Shown here piece by piece: positions 55,901-64,000 of a stretch of 64,000 bases of DNA. The position numbers and the translations under genes are program-made. This stretch comes from Verrucomicrobiales bacterium (GTDB lineage: Bacteria > Verrucomicrobiota > Verrucomicrobiia > Limisphaerales > UBA9464): the NCBI GenBank assembly GCA_027488845.1, contig JAIYBC010000057.1, forward strand, positions 186,001 through 250,000, given 5' to 3'. The notes below the pieces were generated by a model. That model was not told where the DNA came from. It did no database searches and saw only the letters and a list, made by a program, of their open reading frames with translations. Each line of letters opens with the position of its first letter. Position 1 is the stretch's first letter.

Positions 55901-58900
55901 GGCACGAACGGCGTCGAGTTCGTCGAGGTCCACAACGCCGGCGACGTTCCCGAGGACCTCTCGGGCTGGAGCCTCCACGGCGCCGTCTCCTACACCTTCC
56001 CGGCCGGATTCCGCCTCGGCGCCGGCGCCTTCGCGGTGGTGGCCGCCGACCCGGCCGCCCTGCGTGCACGGCACGGCCTCGACACCGTCCTCGGTCCCTT
56101 CGACGGAAACCTCTCGAACCAGGGCGAGGCCCTGGAACTCCGGGATGAGATGGGAGCCCGGAAGCTCTTCGTGGAGTACGACACCGCCGGCGCCTGGCCG
56201 GTGTCGGCCGACGGGGCCGGCCACTCGCTGGTCCTCGTGAACCCCAGCTACGGCGAGAACGATCCGCGCGCCTGGGCCGCCAGCGCGTGGGTCGGCGGCA
56301 ATCCGGGCGAGATGGATCCCGTGGTCGCCGTCGTCGGCGACGGCGTCGTCATCAACGAACTGCTCGCCCACACCGACCTGCCCCAGGTGGACTACGTGGA
56401 GCTCCACAATGCCCAGTCCCAGGCGGTGGACCTCTCCGGCGTGGTGGTGACCGACGACGCCTCCACCAACCGCTTCCGGTTCCCCGCCGGGACCACCATC
56501 CCGGGCTACGGCTTCCTCGCGCTCACGGAGAGCCAGCTCGGATTCCGTCTCAACTCCGCGGGCGAGACCGTCTTGCTGGTCAGCTCGAACGGGCTTCGCG
56601 TCCTGGATGCGGTGCGCTTCGGGGCCCAGGAAAACGGCGTGGCCTTCGGACGTTCCCCGGACGGTTCGCCCCGCTTCAGCCGCCTCGCCGCCACCACTCC
56701 CGGCGCCGCCAACGCCCCGCGTCGCGTCGAGGACGTCGTGATCAACGAGATCTTCTACAACCCGATCTCGCAGGACGACGCGGACGAGTTCATCGAGCTG
56801 CACAACCGCTCCGGCGCCCCCGTGGACCTCGGAGGCTGGCGGATCTCCGACGGCGTGGACTTCCGGTTCCCGTCGGGCGCCACGATCCCCGCGGGCGGCT
56901 ACGTGGTCGTGGCCTCGGACCGTGCCCGGTTGCTGGCCAACCACCCGACGCTGTCGCCGGCCGCCGTCCTTGGCGACTGGTCGGGCAGCCTTTCCAACGG
57001 CGGCGAACGCATCGCCCTCACCAAGTCCGACGTCGTGCTCTCCACCAACGAACTGGGCGAGGTCACCTCGGACACCATCCACATCGCCGTCTCCGAGGTG
57101 TCCTACCTCGACGGCGGCCGCTGGGGCAAATGGGCCGACGGCGGCGGGTCGTCGCTCGAGTTGGTCGATCCCCGGGCCGACACGCGTCTGGCCTCCAGCT
57201 GGGCGGATTCCGACGAGACCGCGAAGGCGCCGTGGCAGGAGTTCACCGTGACCCGCCCCCTGGCGTCCGGCGTCGTGACACCCGACCGCATCCACCTCGG
57301 AATGCTCGGGGCGGGCGAGTGCCTCGTGGACGACCTCGCCGTGAATGGTCCGACCGGAACCGCTCTGCTCGGCAACGGCGGGTTCGAGGCCGGGATCCTC
57401 CCGAACGCGACCGGGTGGACCTACCTCGGCCACCACAGCCGTTCGCGTGTCGAAGCCGGCGCGGGATTTGGCGGTGGACGGGCCCTCCGCGTGATCGCCC
57501 CGGGCGACCTCGACACCGGACGCAACTGCATCCGCGGAACCCTCGCCGCCGGCTTGGACAACGGCATCACCGGGACCATCCGGGCCCGGGTCCGTTGGCA
57601 GGCGGGGTGGCCGGAGCTGCTCGTCCGGACCCGCGGCGGCGGACTCGAGCTCGCGGTGCGCATGAACGTGCCGAAGAACCTCGGAACACCCGGCGCCGCC
57701 AATTCCCGCCGCATCGCCAACTCCGGTCCCGCGATCTGGAACGTCAGCCACCGTCCCGCGGTCCCGGACGCCAACCAGCCCGTGGTCGTCTCCGCCCGGG
57801 TCGAGGATCCCGACGGCGTCAGCTCGGTCGCCCTCCAGTTCAGGGCAGGGGAGACCGGTGCGTTCAGTTCCGTGGCGATGCGGGACGACGGCCTCGGCGG
57901 CGACCTGGTCCGCGGCGACGGCCTGTGGTCCGGCACGCTGACCGGACGTCCTGCCGGCACCCTCGTGCAGTTCCGCGTCGCGGCCTTCGACGCCGCAGGG
58001 GTCGCGGTCTCCTCCAGCTTCCCGTCGGGGTCGGTCTTCGCCGGATCCCCGGCCGTGACCGAGGCGAACCTGCGCTGGGGCGATCCGGTGCCCTTCGGGA
58101 CGTTCACCCACATCCATTCCTGGACCACCCCCACGGTCGACAACGCGCTCAACGCCAACGGACTCGACAACACCTACCGCGACACGACGCTGGTCCATGG
58201 CAACCTCCGCGTGATCTACAACGCCGGCATCCGCCGCAAGGGCAGTCCCTACACCGGCCAGGCGGACTTCGCGGTGACGGTCGCCGACGACGACCTCCTG
58301 CTCGGCGCCGCGAACCGCGTCTACGGGCTCACCGGCAACGGCGGCGAGGAGGCGACCCGCATGCGGACGCAGATCGCCAACTGGTTCGCGCGCCGGATGG
58401 GGCTTCCCTACCTCGAGAGCCACTACATCCGGTTCTTCCGCAACGGCGGCGCCCACGGCTCGGTCGGCGAGGACCTCGAACAGCCTTCCAACAACTACGC
58501 CGAAGGCTGGTTCCCGGACGGCGAGGCCGGCGATCTCCACAAGGTCGCCTTCTGGTTCGAGGTGCGGGACGACGGCGGCTTCGACGCCATCGGCGCCGAC
58601 CTCGGCGACTACCGGAATGCCGACGGTTCCTTCAACGTCTCCCGCTACCGCTGGAACTGGCAGCCGCGCCCGAACGGCACCACCGCAAGCGACTTCACCA
58701 ACTTCTTCGCCCTGATCTCGGCGGCGAACCTCCGGACGACCAACTACATCCCCTCGATCCTCAACATCGTCGACATGGACCAGTGGATGCGGATGTTCGC
58801 GTACGACGGGGCCATGGGGAACTGGGACACCTGGGGCACGGGCAACAACCAGAACAAGTACATCTACTATCAGCCCGGCGGGAAATGGAACATCCTCCCT

Positions 58901-61900
58901 TGGGACATGGACTGGGCGCTCGGCGTCGGCGACGGGCCAAGCCGTCGCCTGTTCGACGGCAACGACGGCAACGTGAACTTCATGTTCTCGATCCCGGAGT
59001 TCCGGCGCATGGCGTGGCGCGGCTACCAGACCGCCGTGGACGGGCCGTTCCAGCCCTCCCAATACCAGCCGCAGTTCAACGCACGGTCCGCCGCGTTGGC
59101 GTTCAACCAGGTGGGCGGAGTCACCCCGCCGACCTCCATCGCCGCCTACCTCAACGCCCGTCGCGACTTCGTCGCCGGCCAGATCCGCACCTCGGATCCC
59201 GCGACCTTCTCGATCTCCAGCAACGGCGGCGCCGACTTCACCTCGTCGACCGCCATGGCCCTGATCGAGGGTTCCGCCCCCTTCGCCGCCGCCGGCATCG
59301 AGGTCAACGGCGTCCGCATGCCGGTCGAATGGATCGACGCCGGGCGTTTCCGGATGCGTGTCCCCCTGACCGGCGCCACCAACCGCCTCGAACTCGCCGC
59401 CGTCGACCGCCTTGGCAACGCCATCGCGGGCATGTCCGACACGGTCACGGTCCGCTACTCGGGCGCCTTCGAGCGGGTCCAGGACTTCGTGGTGATCCAT
59501 GAGATCCACTACAACCCGGTCGAGGCCGGCGGTTCGTTCATCGAGCTGCACAACCGCTCCACCACCACCGCCTTCGACCTCTCCGGCGCCGAGTTGGGCG
59601 GGGTCGGCTACACCTTCCCGGACGGCGCCGTGATGCCGCCCGGCGCGTTCTGGGTCCTCGCCCGCGACCGCGCCGCGTTCTCCCAGATCCACGGCGCCGG
59701 CGTCCTGCTCTACGACGAGTTCCCCGGTTCGCTCGACAACGGCGGCGAACGCATCGCCCTGACCCTCGGAAGCGGCACCAACCAGGTCCTCATCTCCGAT
59801 GTCCGCTACGACGACTCGGCGCCTTGGCCCACGATCGCCGACGGCCAGGGTTCCTCCCTGCAGTTGGTCGATCCGTCCCGGGGATCCTGGCGGGTGGCCA
59901 ACTGGGTCTCCGCGCCGACCAACTCCGCGGACCGGGTCACGCCGGGCCGCGCCAATGCCGGACGCCAGTCCCTCGCCGCGTTCCCCGGCCTCTGGATCAA
60001 CGAGGTGCTTCCCGACAACCCCTCCGGTCCCCGCGACAACGCCGGCGACCGCGATCCGTTCGTCGAGATCATCAACGCCGGCGCCAACACCGTCGACCTC
60101 TCCAGCCTGTTCCTCACCGACTCGACCACGAATCTCACCCGTTGGTCCTTCCCGTCGGGCACACTCCTCGCACCGGGCGCGCTGCTCACGGTCTGGGCGG
60201 ACGGCGAGGCGGCCGAGTCCACCACGACGATCCCGCACACGCCCTTCCGCCTGAATCCGACCAACGGCCTCGTGGCCCTCGCGCGCCGCCAGGGAACCGG
60301 TTCCGTGCCGGCCGTGCTCGACTACGTCACCTGGGAAGCCATGCCGTCCGGCCGCGCCGTCGGCTCCATCCCGGACGGCCAGCCGCGCACCCGGCGCATC
60401 CTCTACACGCCGACCCCGGGCGCGACCAACGATCCCGTCTTCCCGGACTTCCGCGTGACCATCAACGAGTTCATGGCCCAGAACACGTCGACGATCACCG
60501 ATCCGGCCGACGGCGACTTCGACGACTGGATCGAGCTGCACAACGCCGGGACCAACACCGTGGACCTCACCGGCTTCTTCCTCACCGACCGGCTCACCAA
60601 CGCGACCACCGCGATGTTCCGGATCCCCCCCGGCTATCCCATCGCGCCGGGAGGCTTCCTCCTCGTCTGGGCGGACGGCGAGACCGGCCAGAACTCGCCG
60701 ACCAACTCCGGTCTCCACGCGAACTTCGCCCTCGCCCGCACCGGGGAACAGGTCGGCCTCTTCGACCCGAGCGGCGGGCTCGTGGATTCGGTCACCTTCG
60801 GCGTCCAGACCAACGATGTCTCGGTGGGCCGGTTCCCCGACGGCGCCCCGCCTCAGTTCTATCCGATGTCGACCCCGACTCCGGGCGCTCCGAACGTTCT
60901 GAGCGGCGCAAACCGCCCTCCCCAGTTCGCCGTCGTCCCCAACCGGACGGTCACCGAGCAGGTCGCACTGGAGTTCCCGGTGACGGCCACGGACCCGGAT
61001 GCCGGCCAGACGTTGACCTATTTCCTCGGTGACGACGCGCCGCCCGGATCGTCCATCGACCCCGTCTCGGGAACGTTCCGATGGTCCCCCTCGGAAACCG
61101 ACGGTCCCGGCACCTTCAGCTTCCTCGTGCGCGCCACGGACAGCGGTTCCCCGGCGAGGACCGCCGCCGTCCGCGTGAACCTCGCGGTCTCCGAGGTCAA
61201 CCGTCCCCCGTCGGTGCCGGCCTCGACCAACGTCGTGGTCGCCGAAGGAACAACGCTGACCCTCGCCCTCGAGGCGTCCGATCCGGATCTCCCCGCCAAC
61301 ACGCTCGTCTTCGAACCGATCGGTGCCGTGCCGCCGGGCCTCATCCTCAGCCCAGCGGGTGTCCTGACCTGGACCCCCGGCGAAGAGGAAGGCGGCGGCC
61401 TTCGCATCGTGGGCTTCAAGGTGACCGACTCCGGCGTCCCGGCACTCTCCGCCACCGGCGAGGTGCGCATCGCCGTGGCCGAGGTGAACAACCCGCCGGT
61501 CCTCGCCCCCATCCTGCCCCAGACCGTGGACGAAGGCGCTTCGATCGACCTCCTGCTCTCGGCCGCGGACCCGGAAGGCCAACCCTTCCGCTTTCAGGTC
61601 GACGGCGCCGCGCCGTCCGGGTTCGTCCTCGATTCCGCGACCGGTCGCATCACATGGACGCCCTCCGAGGCCCAGGGTCCCGGCAGCTTCGTCGTCCTGA
61701 TCCGAGCCGTGGAGACGGCGGCGGGCGGACTCTCCTCCGTGCGCGAGATGAACGTCGTCGTCCGCGAGGTCAACCAGGCGCCGGTGCTCGGCGCCCTGGA
61801 GGACCTGATCGCCGGGGAAGGGGAGACGGTCTCCTTCGCCGCCGTCGCCACGGACGCCGACCTGCCGTCGCAGCAGGTCCGCTACGACCTCGAACCCGGT

Positions 61901-64000
61901 GCCCCCGCGGGCGCCCTGCTGGATCCGGTGACCGGCGTGTTCCGCTGGACCGTTCCGGAGGACTTCGGCGCCTCCACCAACCGGATCACCGTCCGCGCCT
62001 CCGACGACGGCCCCGGCAATCTCTCCGCCACCCGGACCTTCCAGGTGGTCGTGGTTCCCAGCTTCCGCGTCGTCCTCAACGAGGTGCTCCGGCGTCTTCC
62101 GACGGCCGGTGCCGCCTTCGTCGAGGTGCTGAACGCCTCGGCGCGGACGGACTGGAACATCTCGGGCTACCGGCTCGTCGGTTCCAACCTGAACTTCACC
62201 TTCCCCGCCGGCAGCCTCCTCCGGCCGGGTGGCCTGCTCGTCGTGGCCGCCGATGTCGCGGCCTTCCGCAGCGTCCACGGCGCCGCCGCCTCCGTGGCAG
62301 GCGCGTGGACCGGTTCGCTCGGTCCCGAGGCCGATTCGCTGCGCCTGCTCACCACCGGCGGCCAGGTGGTGTCCCGCCTCGACTACGACGGCCTGACGCC
62401 ATGGCCCGCCGCCGCGGCGACGCCGGCTTCGCTGCAGCTCGTCGACGCCCGTCAGGACATCAACCGCGCCGGCAACTGGGATGTCGCCGCGGGCATCGTC
62501 GGCGACCGCGCGCTGGTCGGCTTCACCAACGTCTGGCGCTACTTCCAGAACGGCGCGCCCGGCACCGGCTGGAACCAGGCGTCCTTCAACGACACCGCGT
62601 GGCTTCAGGGAGGTGGACTGTTCTTCGTCGAGAGCGCCGCCTTGCCCACCAACAAGACCACCGCCCTCGTCCTCGGCCAGACGACCTACTACTTCCGCAC
62701 CAGGATCCAGGTGCCGGCCTTGCCGTCCGGGGTCTCGGTGGTCGTGAACGCCATCCTCGACGACGGCTACGTCCTCTGGGTGAACGGCCAGCGCGCCCAC
62801 TCCCTCGGCATGGAGGACGCGGTTCCCACCCATGAGACCTTCGCCAACCGCGTCGTCGGCGACGGCGCCATCGAGGGGCCGTTCACCATCCCGGCCAACC
62901 TCCTCGTGCCCGGCGAGAACACCATCGCGGTCGAGGTTCACCAGGCCAACGTCGGCAGCTCCGACATCGTGTTCGGACTCGAGATGGTCCTCCAGGGCGG
63001 CAACCTGTCGCCGTCCACGCCGGGCCTCGCCAACAACGTCACCCGCGCGCTCCCCGCGTTCCCGGCCGTCCGCATCAACGAGGTCGCCCCGCGCAACACC
63101 TCGGGCCTGCGCGACGCCTCCGGCACCGCCGAGCCCTGGATTGAACTGGTGAACACCGGTGCCGAGGACGTCCCGCTCGACGGCCTCTCCCTGGTCCTTC
63201 CCGGCACCACGCCCGCCTCCTGGGACTTCCCGGCCGGGCGCACGCTGCCGGCGCGCGGCTTCCTCGTGGTCTTCGCCGACGGACAACCGGCCCAGACGTC
63301 CGCCACCGAACTCCACGCCGGATTCCGTCTGCCGTCCACCGCCGGCCAGGCCCTGAACCTGGTGTTGCAGCGGACGCTCTCCGGCGCCCCCAACGCCGTG
63401 GACTACCTCCACGCGACGGTGCCGTCGGTTGACAACCGGACCGTGGGCCATGTGCCCGACGGCGAGCCGGCCTCGGTGGTTCCGCTGGATCCGACGCCGG
63501 GCGCCTCCAACTCGGGCGTTCCCGCCAACCGCCCGCCGGAGTTCGCAACCCCGGCCGACGCGGTGGCCACGGTGCTCCAGCTGTTCGAACGCCCGTTGAC
63601 CGCCACGGACCCGGACGCCGGCCAGACGCTCGTCTTCAGTCTCGTCTCCGGACCGTCGGGCCTTTCGGTCTCGCCCGGAGGCCTTGTCTCCTGGACCCCG
63701 CCGGCCGGCACCGTCGGGTCGACGAACCGCGTCGTGGTGCGCGTGACCGACTCGGGCACGCCGCCGTTGTCCGTCACCAACGAATTCCGGGTAGTCGTCC
63801 GTGGCGGCGACGCCCCGCCGGTCCAGATCGGGCTCCCGACCTTCGGCACCGACGGGAACGTCCGGCTGCGCTTCGCCACCGAGGCCGGACGCCGCTACCG
63901 GATCGAGTCGGGCTCCGTGCTGGGCGAATGGCCGTCGGCGCAGGAAGTCGTCGCCACCGGCACCACGATCCTGGTCCTGGACCCGCCGCCCGCGACCGGC
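52967..64000 (+). CDS. Giant secreted multidomain protein: PA14, Ig-like, lamin-tail and CotH-kinase-like domains (3' truncated by window)
   Basis: At least 3,678 residues, open to the window edge. Signal peptide (LLSLLLVVAPVRA), PA14 domain (about 45-185), Ig-like (193-277), SwmB-like (279-375), CBM6-like VEAEDFNF domain (379-575), second Ig/SwmB pair (575-755), LamG/DUF1349-like (762-945). Three lamin-tail domains start near 964, 1127 and 1255. A CotH-kinase-like domain follows (about 1715-2075; GIRRKGSPYTG, WGTGNNQNKYIYYQ, WNILPWDMDWALG). More lamin tails start near 2173, 2342 and 2495 (for example VTINEFMAQN...DDWIELHNAG). Four cadherin/He_PIG-like repeats (2645-3030), lamin tail (3032), galactose-binding-like (3175-3345), lamin tail (3367), He_PIG-like (3522-3610). 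Frame was checked at seven points and stays in phase. CotH proteins phosphorylate other secreted proteins in spores; here a surface or extracellular role is inferred. Confidence 0.9.
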   Translation, partial: MTSTSFRLRWQRMLLSLLLVVAPVRAGSLLREVFTELGGVGIADLTNSPAFPASPTFTETLTSLFEAPTDVLENYGQRLRGTFTAPVTGNYKFWIASDDAGSLYLSTDANPANRRLIAFVSEWTGSREWAKFASQESEAIALVAGRRYYIEALMKEGGGGDNLAVRWLRPDGRDEGPIPLDNFLAWGLNPEPPRISQQPVPVTVQEGRPATFSVNYDNAGVVDVFWLRNGSPIANATGTVLTLPVVTLTDDGALFRAFLTNSLGGTNSTEVRLTVTRDTVRPVLVSAIAASDSEVQLQFDEPVRPPSGNASDSFSITPSVPVLGVSQDPVDPRRLFLTTGPRTVGLTYTVSVSNVPDRAQTPNLVAAGSTAQFAAQAASPFLVEAEDFNFGSGQTLPVASVMPYTGGAYSGRLAVQGVDYERPADSSSPVYRNDTRIPINDNPDLSRADGAWSMSVNFKLGWIGDGQWYNYTRTVPPGRYQVFAAMSHGDTAVGAIRGSLQRVTGTATTATQTLENLGSFVAAGTGGWGANALVPLRDASGAIRTLGLGGVTTFRMNPSSGDYDYLLFMPAAPPRIVVAPQPRTVLEGRDAVFTVNTGDAAVSGIQWTSNAVPILGATNATLVMRSVPVSANGALVRVAIANEVGTSLSTPVTLTVVPDTQPPVVLRAFNTGLTNLLVEFSEPVFLPSGPVGASFSIDGGAALLAVEPGTLSTQVRFTVSGLTFGRTHTLTLNEVRDRSAAGNRVAANSRASFIVSDLSPFNLGGDPATSASVIQVSANGYDVSARGGVVGAGADSGGFAAQPRTGDFDLRVRVEGQRLTDPYQTAGLVARVGYASNAVFAGAFASSAEAGSFFVSRGTAAGVAAYQAPRGGYPVNYPQTWLRLRRVGNVLTGFGSRDGIRWTQLGTTTSVLPSELAVGLVVAGRSEAEIASARFRDFGTSTGAVAESYVPTREGLGYSSRKTKIVFSEIFYHPPDSWGTNGVEFVEVHNAGDVPEDLSGWSLHGAVSYTFPAGFRLGAGAFAVVAADPAALRARHGLDTVLGPFDGNLSNQGEALELRDEMGARKLFVEYDTAGAWPVSADGAGHSLVLVNPSYGENDPRAWAASAWVGGNPGEMDPVVAVVGDGVVINELLAHTDLPQVDYVELHNAQSQAVDLSGVVVTDDASTNRFRFPAGTTIPGYGFLALTESQLGFRLNSAGETVLLVSSNGLRVLDAVRFGAQENGVAFGRSPDGSPRFSRLAATTPGAANAPRRVEDVVINEIFYNPISQDDADEFIELHNRSGAPVDLGGWRISDGVDFRFPSGATIPAGGYVVVASDRARLLANHPTLSPAAVLGDWSGSLSNGGERIALTKSDVVLSTNELGEVTSDTIHIAVSEVSYLDGGRWGKWADGGGSSLELVDPRADTRLASSWADSDETAKAPWQEFTVTRPLASGVVTPDRIHLGMLGAGECLVDDLAVNGPTGTALLGNGGFEAGILPNATGWTYLGHHSRSRVEAGAGFGGGRALRVIAPGDLDTGRNCIRGTLAAGLDNGITGTIRARVRWQAGWPELLVRTRGGGLELAVRMNVPKNLGTPGAANSRRIANSGPAIWNVSHRPAVPDANQPVVVSARVEDPDGVSSVALQFRAGETGAFSSVAMRDDGLGGDLVRGDGLWSGTLTGRPAGTLVQFRVAAFDAAGVAVSSSFPSGSVFAGSPAVTEANLRWGDPVPFGTFTHIHSWTTPTVDNALNANGLDNTYRDTTLVHGNLRVIYNAGIRRKGSPYTGQADFAVTVADDDLLLGAANRVYGLTGNGGEEATRMRTQIANWFARRMGLPYLESHYIRFFRNGGAHGSVGEDLEQPSNNYAEGWFPDGEAGDLHKVAFWFEVRDDGGFDAIGADLGDYRNADGSFNVSRYRWNWQPRPNGTTASDFTNFFALISAANLRTTNYIPSILNIVDMDQWMRMFAYDGAMGNWDTWGTGNNQNKYIYYQPGGKWNILPWDMDWALGVGDGPSRRLFDGNDGNVNFMFSIPEFRRMAWRGYQTAVDGPFQPSQYQPQFNARSAALAFNQVGGVTPPTSIAAYLNARRDFVAGQIRTSDPATFSISSNGGADFTSSTAMALIEGSAPFAAAGIEVNGVRMPVEWIDAGRFRMRVPLTGATNRLELAAVDRLGNAIAGMSDTVTVRYSGAFERVQDFVVIHEIHYNPVEAGGSFIELHNRSTTTAFDLSGAELGGVGYTFPDGAVMPPGAFWVLARDRAAFSQIHGAGVLLYDEFPGSLDNGGERIALTLGSGTNQVLISDVRYDDSAPWPTIADGQGSSLQLVDPSRGSWRVANWVSAPTNSADRVTPGRANAGRQSLAAFPGLWINEVLPDNPSGPRDNAGDRDPFVEIINAGANTVDLSSLFLTDSTTNLTRWSFPSGTLLAPGALLTVWADGEAAESTTTIPHTPFRLNPTNGLVALARRQGTGSVPAVLDYVTWEAMPSGRAVGSIPDGQPRTRRILYTPTPGATNDPVFPDFRVTINEFMAQNTSTITDPADGDFDDWIELHNAGTNTVDLTGFFLTDRLTNATTAMFRIPPGYPIAPGGFLLVWADGETGQNSPTNSGLHANFALARTGEQVGLFDPSGGLVDSVTFGVQTNDVSVGRFPDGAPPQFYPMSTPTPGAPNVLSGANRPPQFAVVPNRTVTEQVALEFPVTATDPDAGQTLTYFLGDDAPPGSSIDPVSGTFRWSPSETDGPGTFSFLVRATDSGSPARTAAVRVNLAVSEVNRPPSVPASTNVVVAEGTTLTLALEASDPDLPANTLVFEPIGAVPPGLILSPAGVLTWTPGEEEGGGLRIVGFKVTDSGVPALSATGEVRIAVAEVNNPPVLAPILPQTVDEGASIDLLLSAADPEGQPFRFQVDGAAPSGFVLDSATGRITWTPSEAQGPGSFVVLIRAVETAAGGLSSVREMNVVVREVNQAPVLGALEDLIAGEGETVSFAAVATDADLPSQQVRYDLEPGAPAGALLDPVTGVFRWTVPEDFGASTNRITVRASDDGPGNLSATRTFQVVVVPSFRVVLNEVLRRLPTAGAAFVEVLNASARTDWNISGYRLVGSNLNFTFPAGSLLRPGGLLVVAADVAAFRSVHGAAASVAGAWTGSLGPEADSLRLLTTGGQVVSRLDYDGLTPWPAAAATPASLQLVDARQDINRAGNWDVAAGIVGDRALVGFTNVWRYFQNGAPGTGWNQASFNDTAWLQGGGLFFVESAALPTNKTTALVLGQTTYYFRTRIQVPALPSGVSVVVNAILDDGYVLWVNGQRAHSLGMEDAVPTHETFANRVVGDGAIEGPFTIPANLLVPGENTIAVEVHQANVGSSDIVFGLEMVLQGGNLSPSTPGLANNVTRALPAFPAVRINEVAPRNTSGLRDASGTAEPWIELVNTGAEDVPLDGLSLVLPGTTPASWDFPAGRTLPARGFLVVFADGQPAQTSATELHAGFRLPSTAGQALNLVLQRTLSGAPNAVDYLHATVPSVDNRTVGHVPDGEPASVVPLDPTPGASNSGVPANRPPEFATPADAVATVLQLFERPLTATDPDAGQTLVFSLVSGPSGLSVSPGGLVSWTPPAGTVGSTNRVVVRVTDSGTPPLSVTNEFRVVVRGGDAPPVQIGLPTFGTDGNVRLRFATEAGRRYRIESGSVLGEWPSAQEVVATGTTILVLDPPPATG

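Noticed and set aside
52973-63451. A 3,492-codon open frame on the minus strand opposite the giant surface-protein gene
   Set aside because: The plus strand encodes recognisable domains in one phase throughout. The antisense frame is Gly/Arg/Val/Asp/Glu-rich with no domain or start signal. It is the expected by-product of GC-rich codon use on the opposite strand.

Overview
The window is high-GC bacterial DNA, dense with genes on both strands. It looks like a member of the Verrucomicrobiota, probably of the Pedosphaera/Limisphaerales type. That placement is inference. It rests on a fused SecDF beside YajC, a verrucomicrobial-style pseudopilin, a DUF6268-type outer-membrane barrel, and a giant secreted lamin-tail/CotH protein of the kind common in that phylum. 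No rRNA, CRISPR array, prophage or intact insertion sequence was seen. One tRNA, Arg(TCT), is present.

Layout. 1-5.3 kb: a degenerate S41 protease homologue, hisD, a secreted beta-helix protein and gap. 5.3-10.2 kb: a YidE-type transporter and the yajC-secDF translocase operon. 10.3-13.4 kb: a Tudor-like small protein, a DEDDy exonuclease and a secreted propeller protein with EF-hands. 13.4-18.5 kb: grpE-dnaJ-rsmE, then rplM-rpsI followed by a GNAT acetyltransferase and argC. 18.9-22.7 kb: a lipoprotein and rpsO-pnp, where PNPase carries a second S1 domain. 22.8-28.4 kb: two GT4 glycosyltransferases, a WecA/MraY-type enzyme, moeA and an outer-membrane barrel. 28.4-33.5 kb: a pseudopilin, a divergent transketolase and der with a basic tail. 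33.7-40.8 kb: an unknown gene, a 7TM pseudokinase, a tandem-ACT protein, a 2Fe-2S ferredoxin, a YgjP-type metallopeptidase, an inverted-repeat element, argD, and a cytoplasmic Asp-box propeller paired with a MoaD/ThiS-like protein. 40.9-43.7 kb: a GbsR-type regulator with DCC, DUF2071 and TIGR01777 genes. 43.7-51.7 kb: a long minus-strand run (rph, phosphatase, prmA, coiled-coil protein, ubiE, aroQ, accB, accC, DUF1499 lipoprotein). 51.8-64 kb: tRNA-Arg, a small membrane protein, and a giant surface protein that runs off the right edge.

Working together. Most of the content is housekeeping: secretion (yajC-secDF), protein folding (grpE-dnaJ), RNA turnover (pnp, rph), ribosome synthesis and modification (rplM, rpsI, rpsO, prmA, rsmE, der), arginine synthesis (argC, argD) and fatty-acid initiation (accB-accC). 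The accessory parts are the envelope sugar operon, the GbsR-controlled DCC/DUF2071/TIGR01777 unit, the MoaD-like/propeller pair and the secreted proteins.

A recurrent promoter-like pattern, TTGMC - 16 to 18 bp - TAGNYT followed by CC, precedes many of the housekeeping genes. In several cases it sits so close to the start codon that the transcript would be leaderless.
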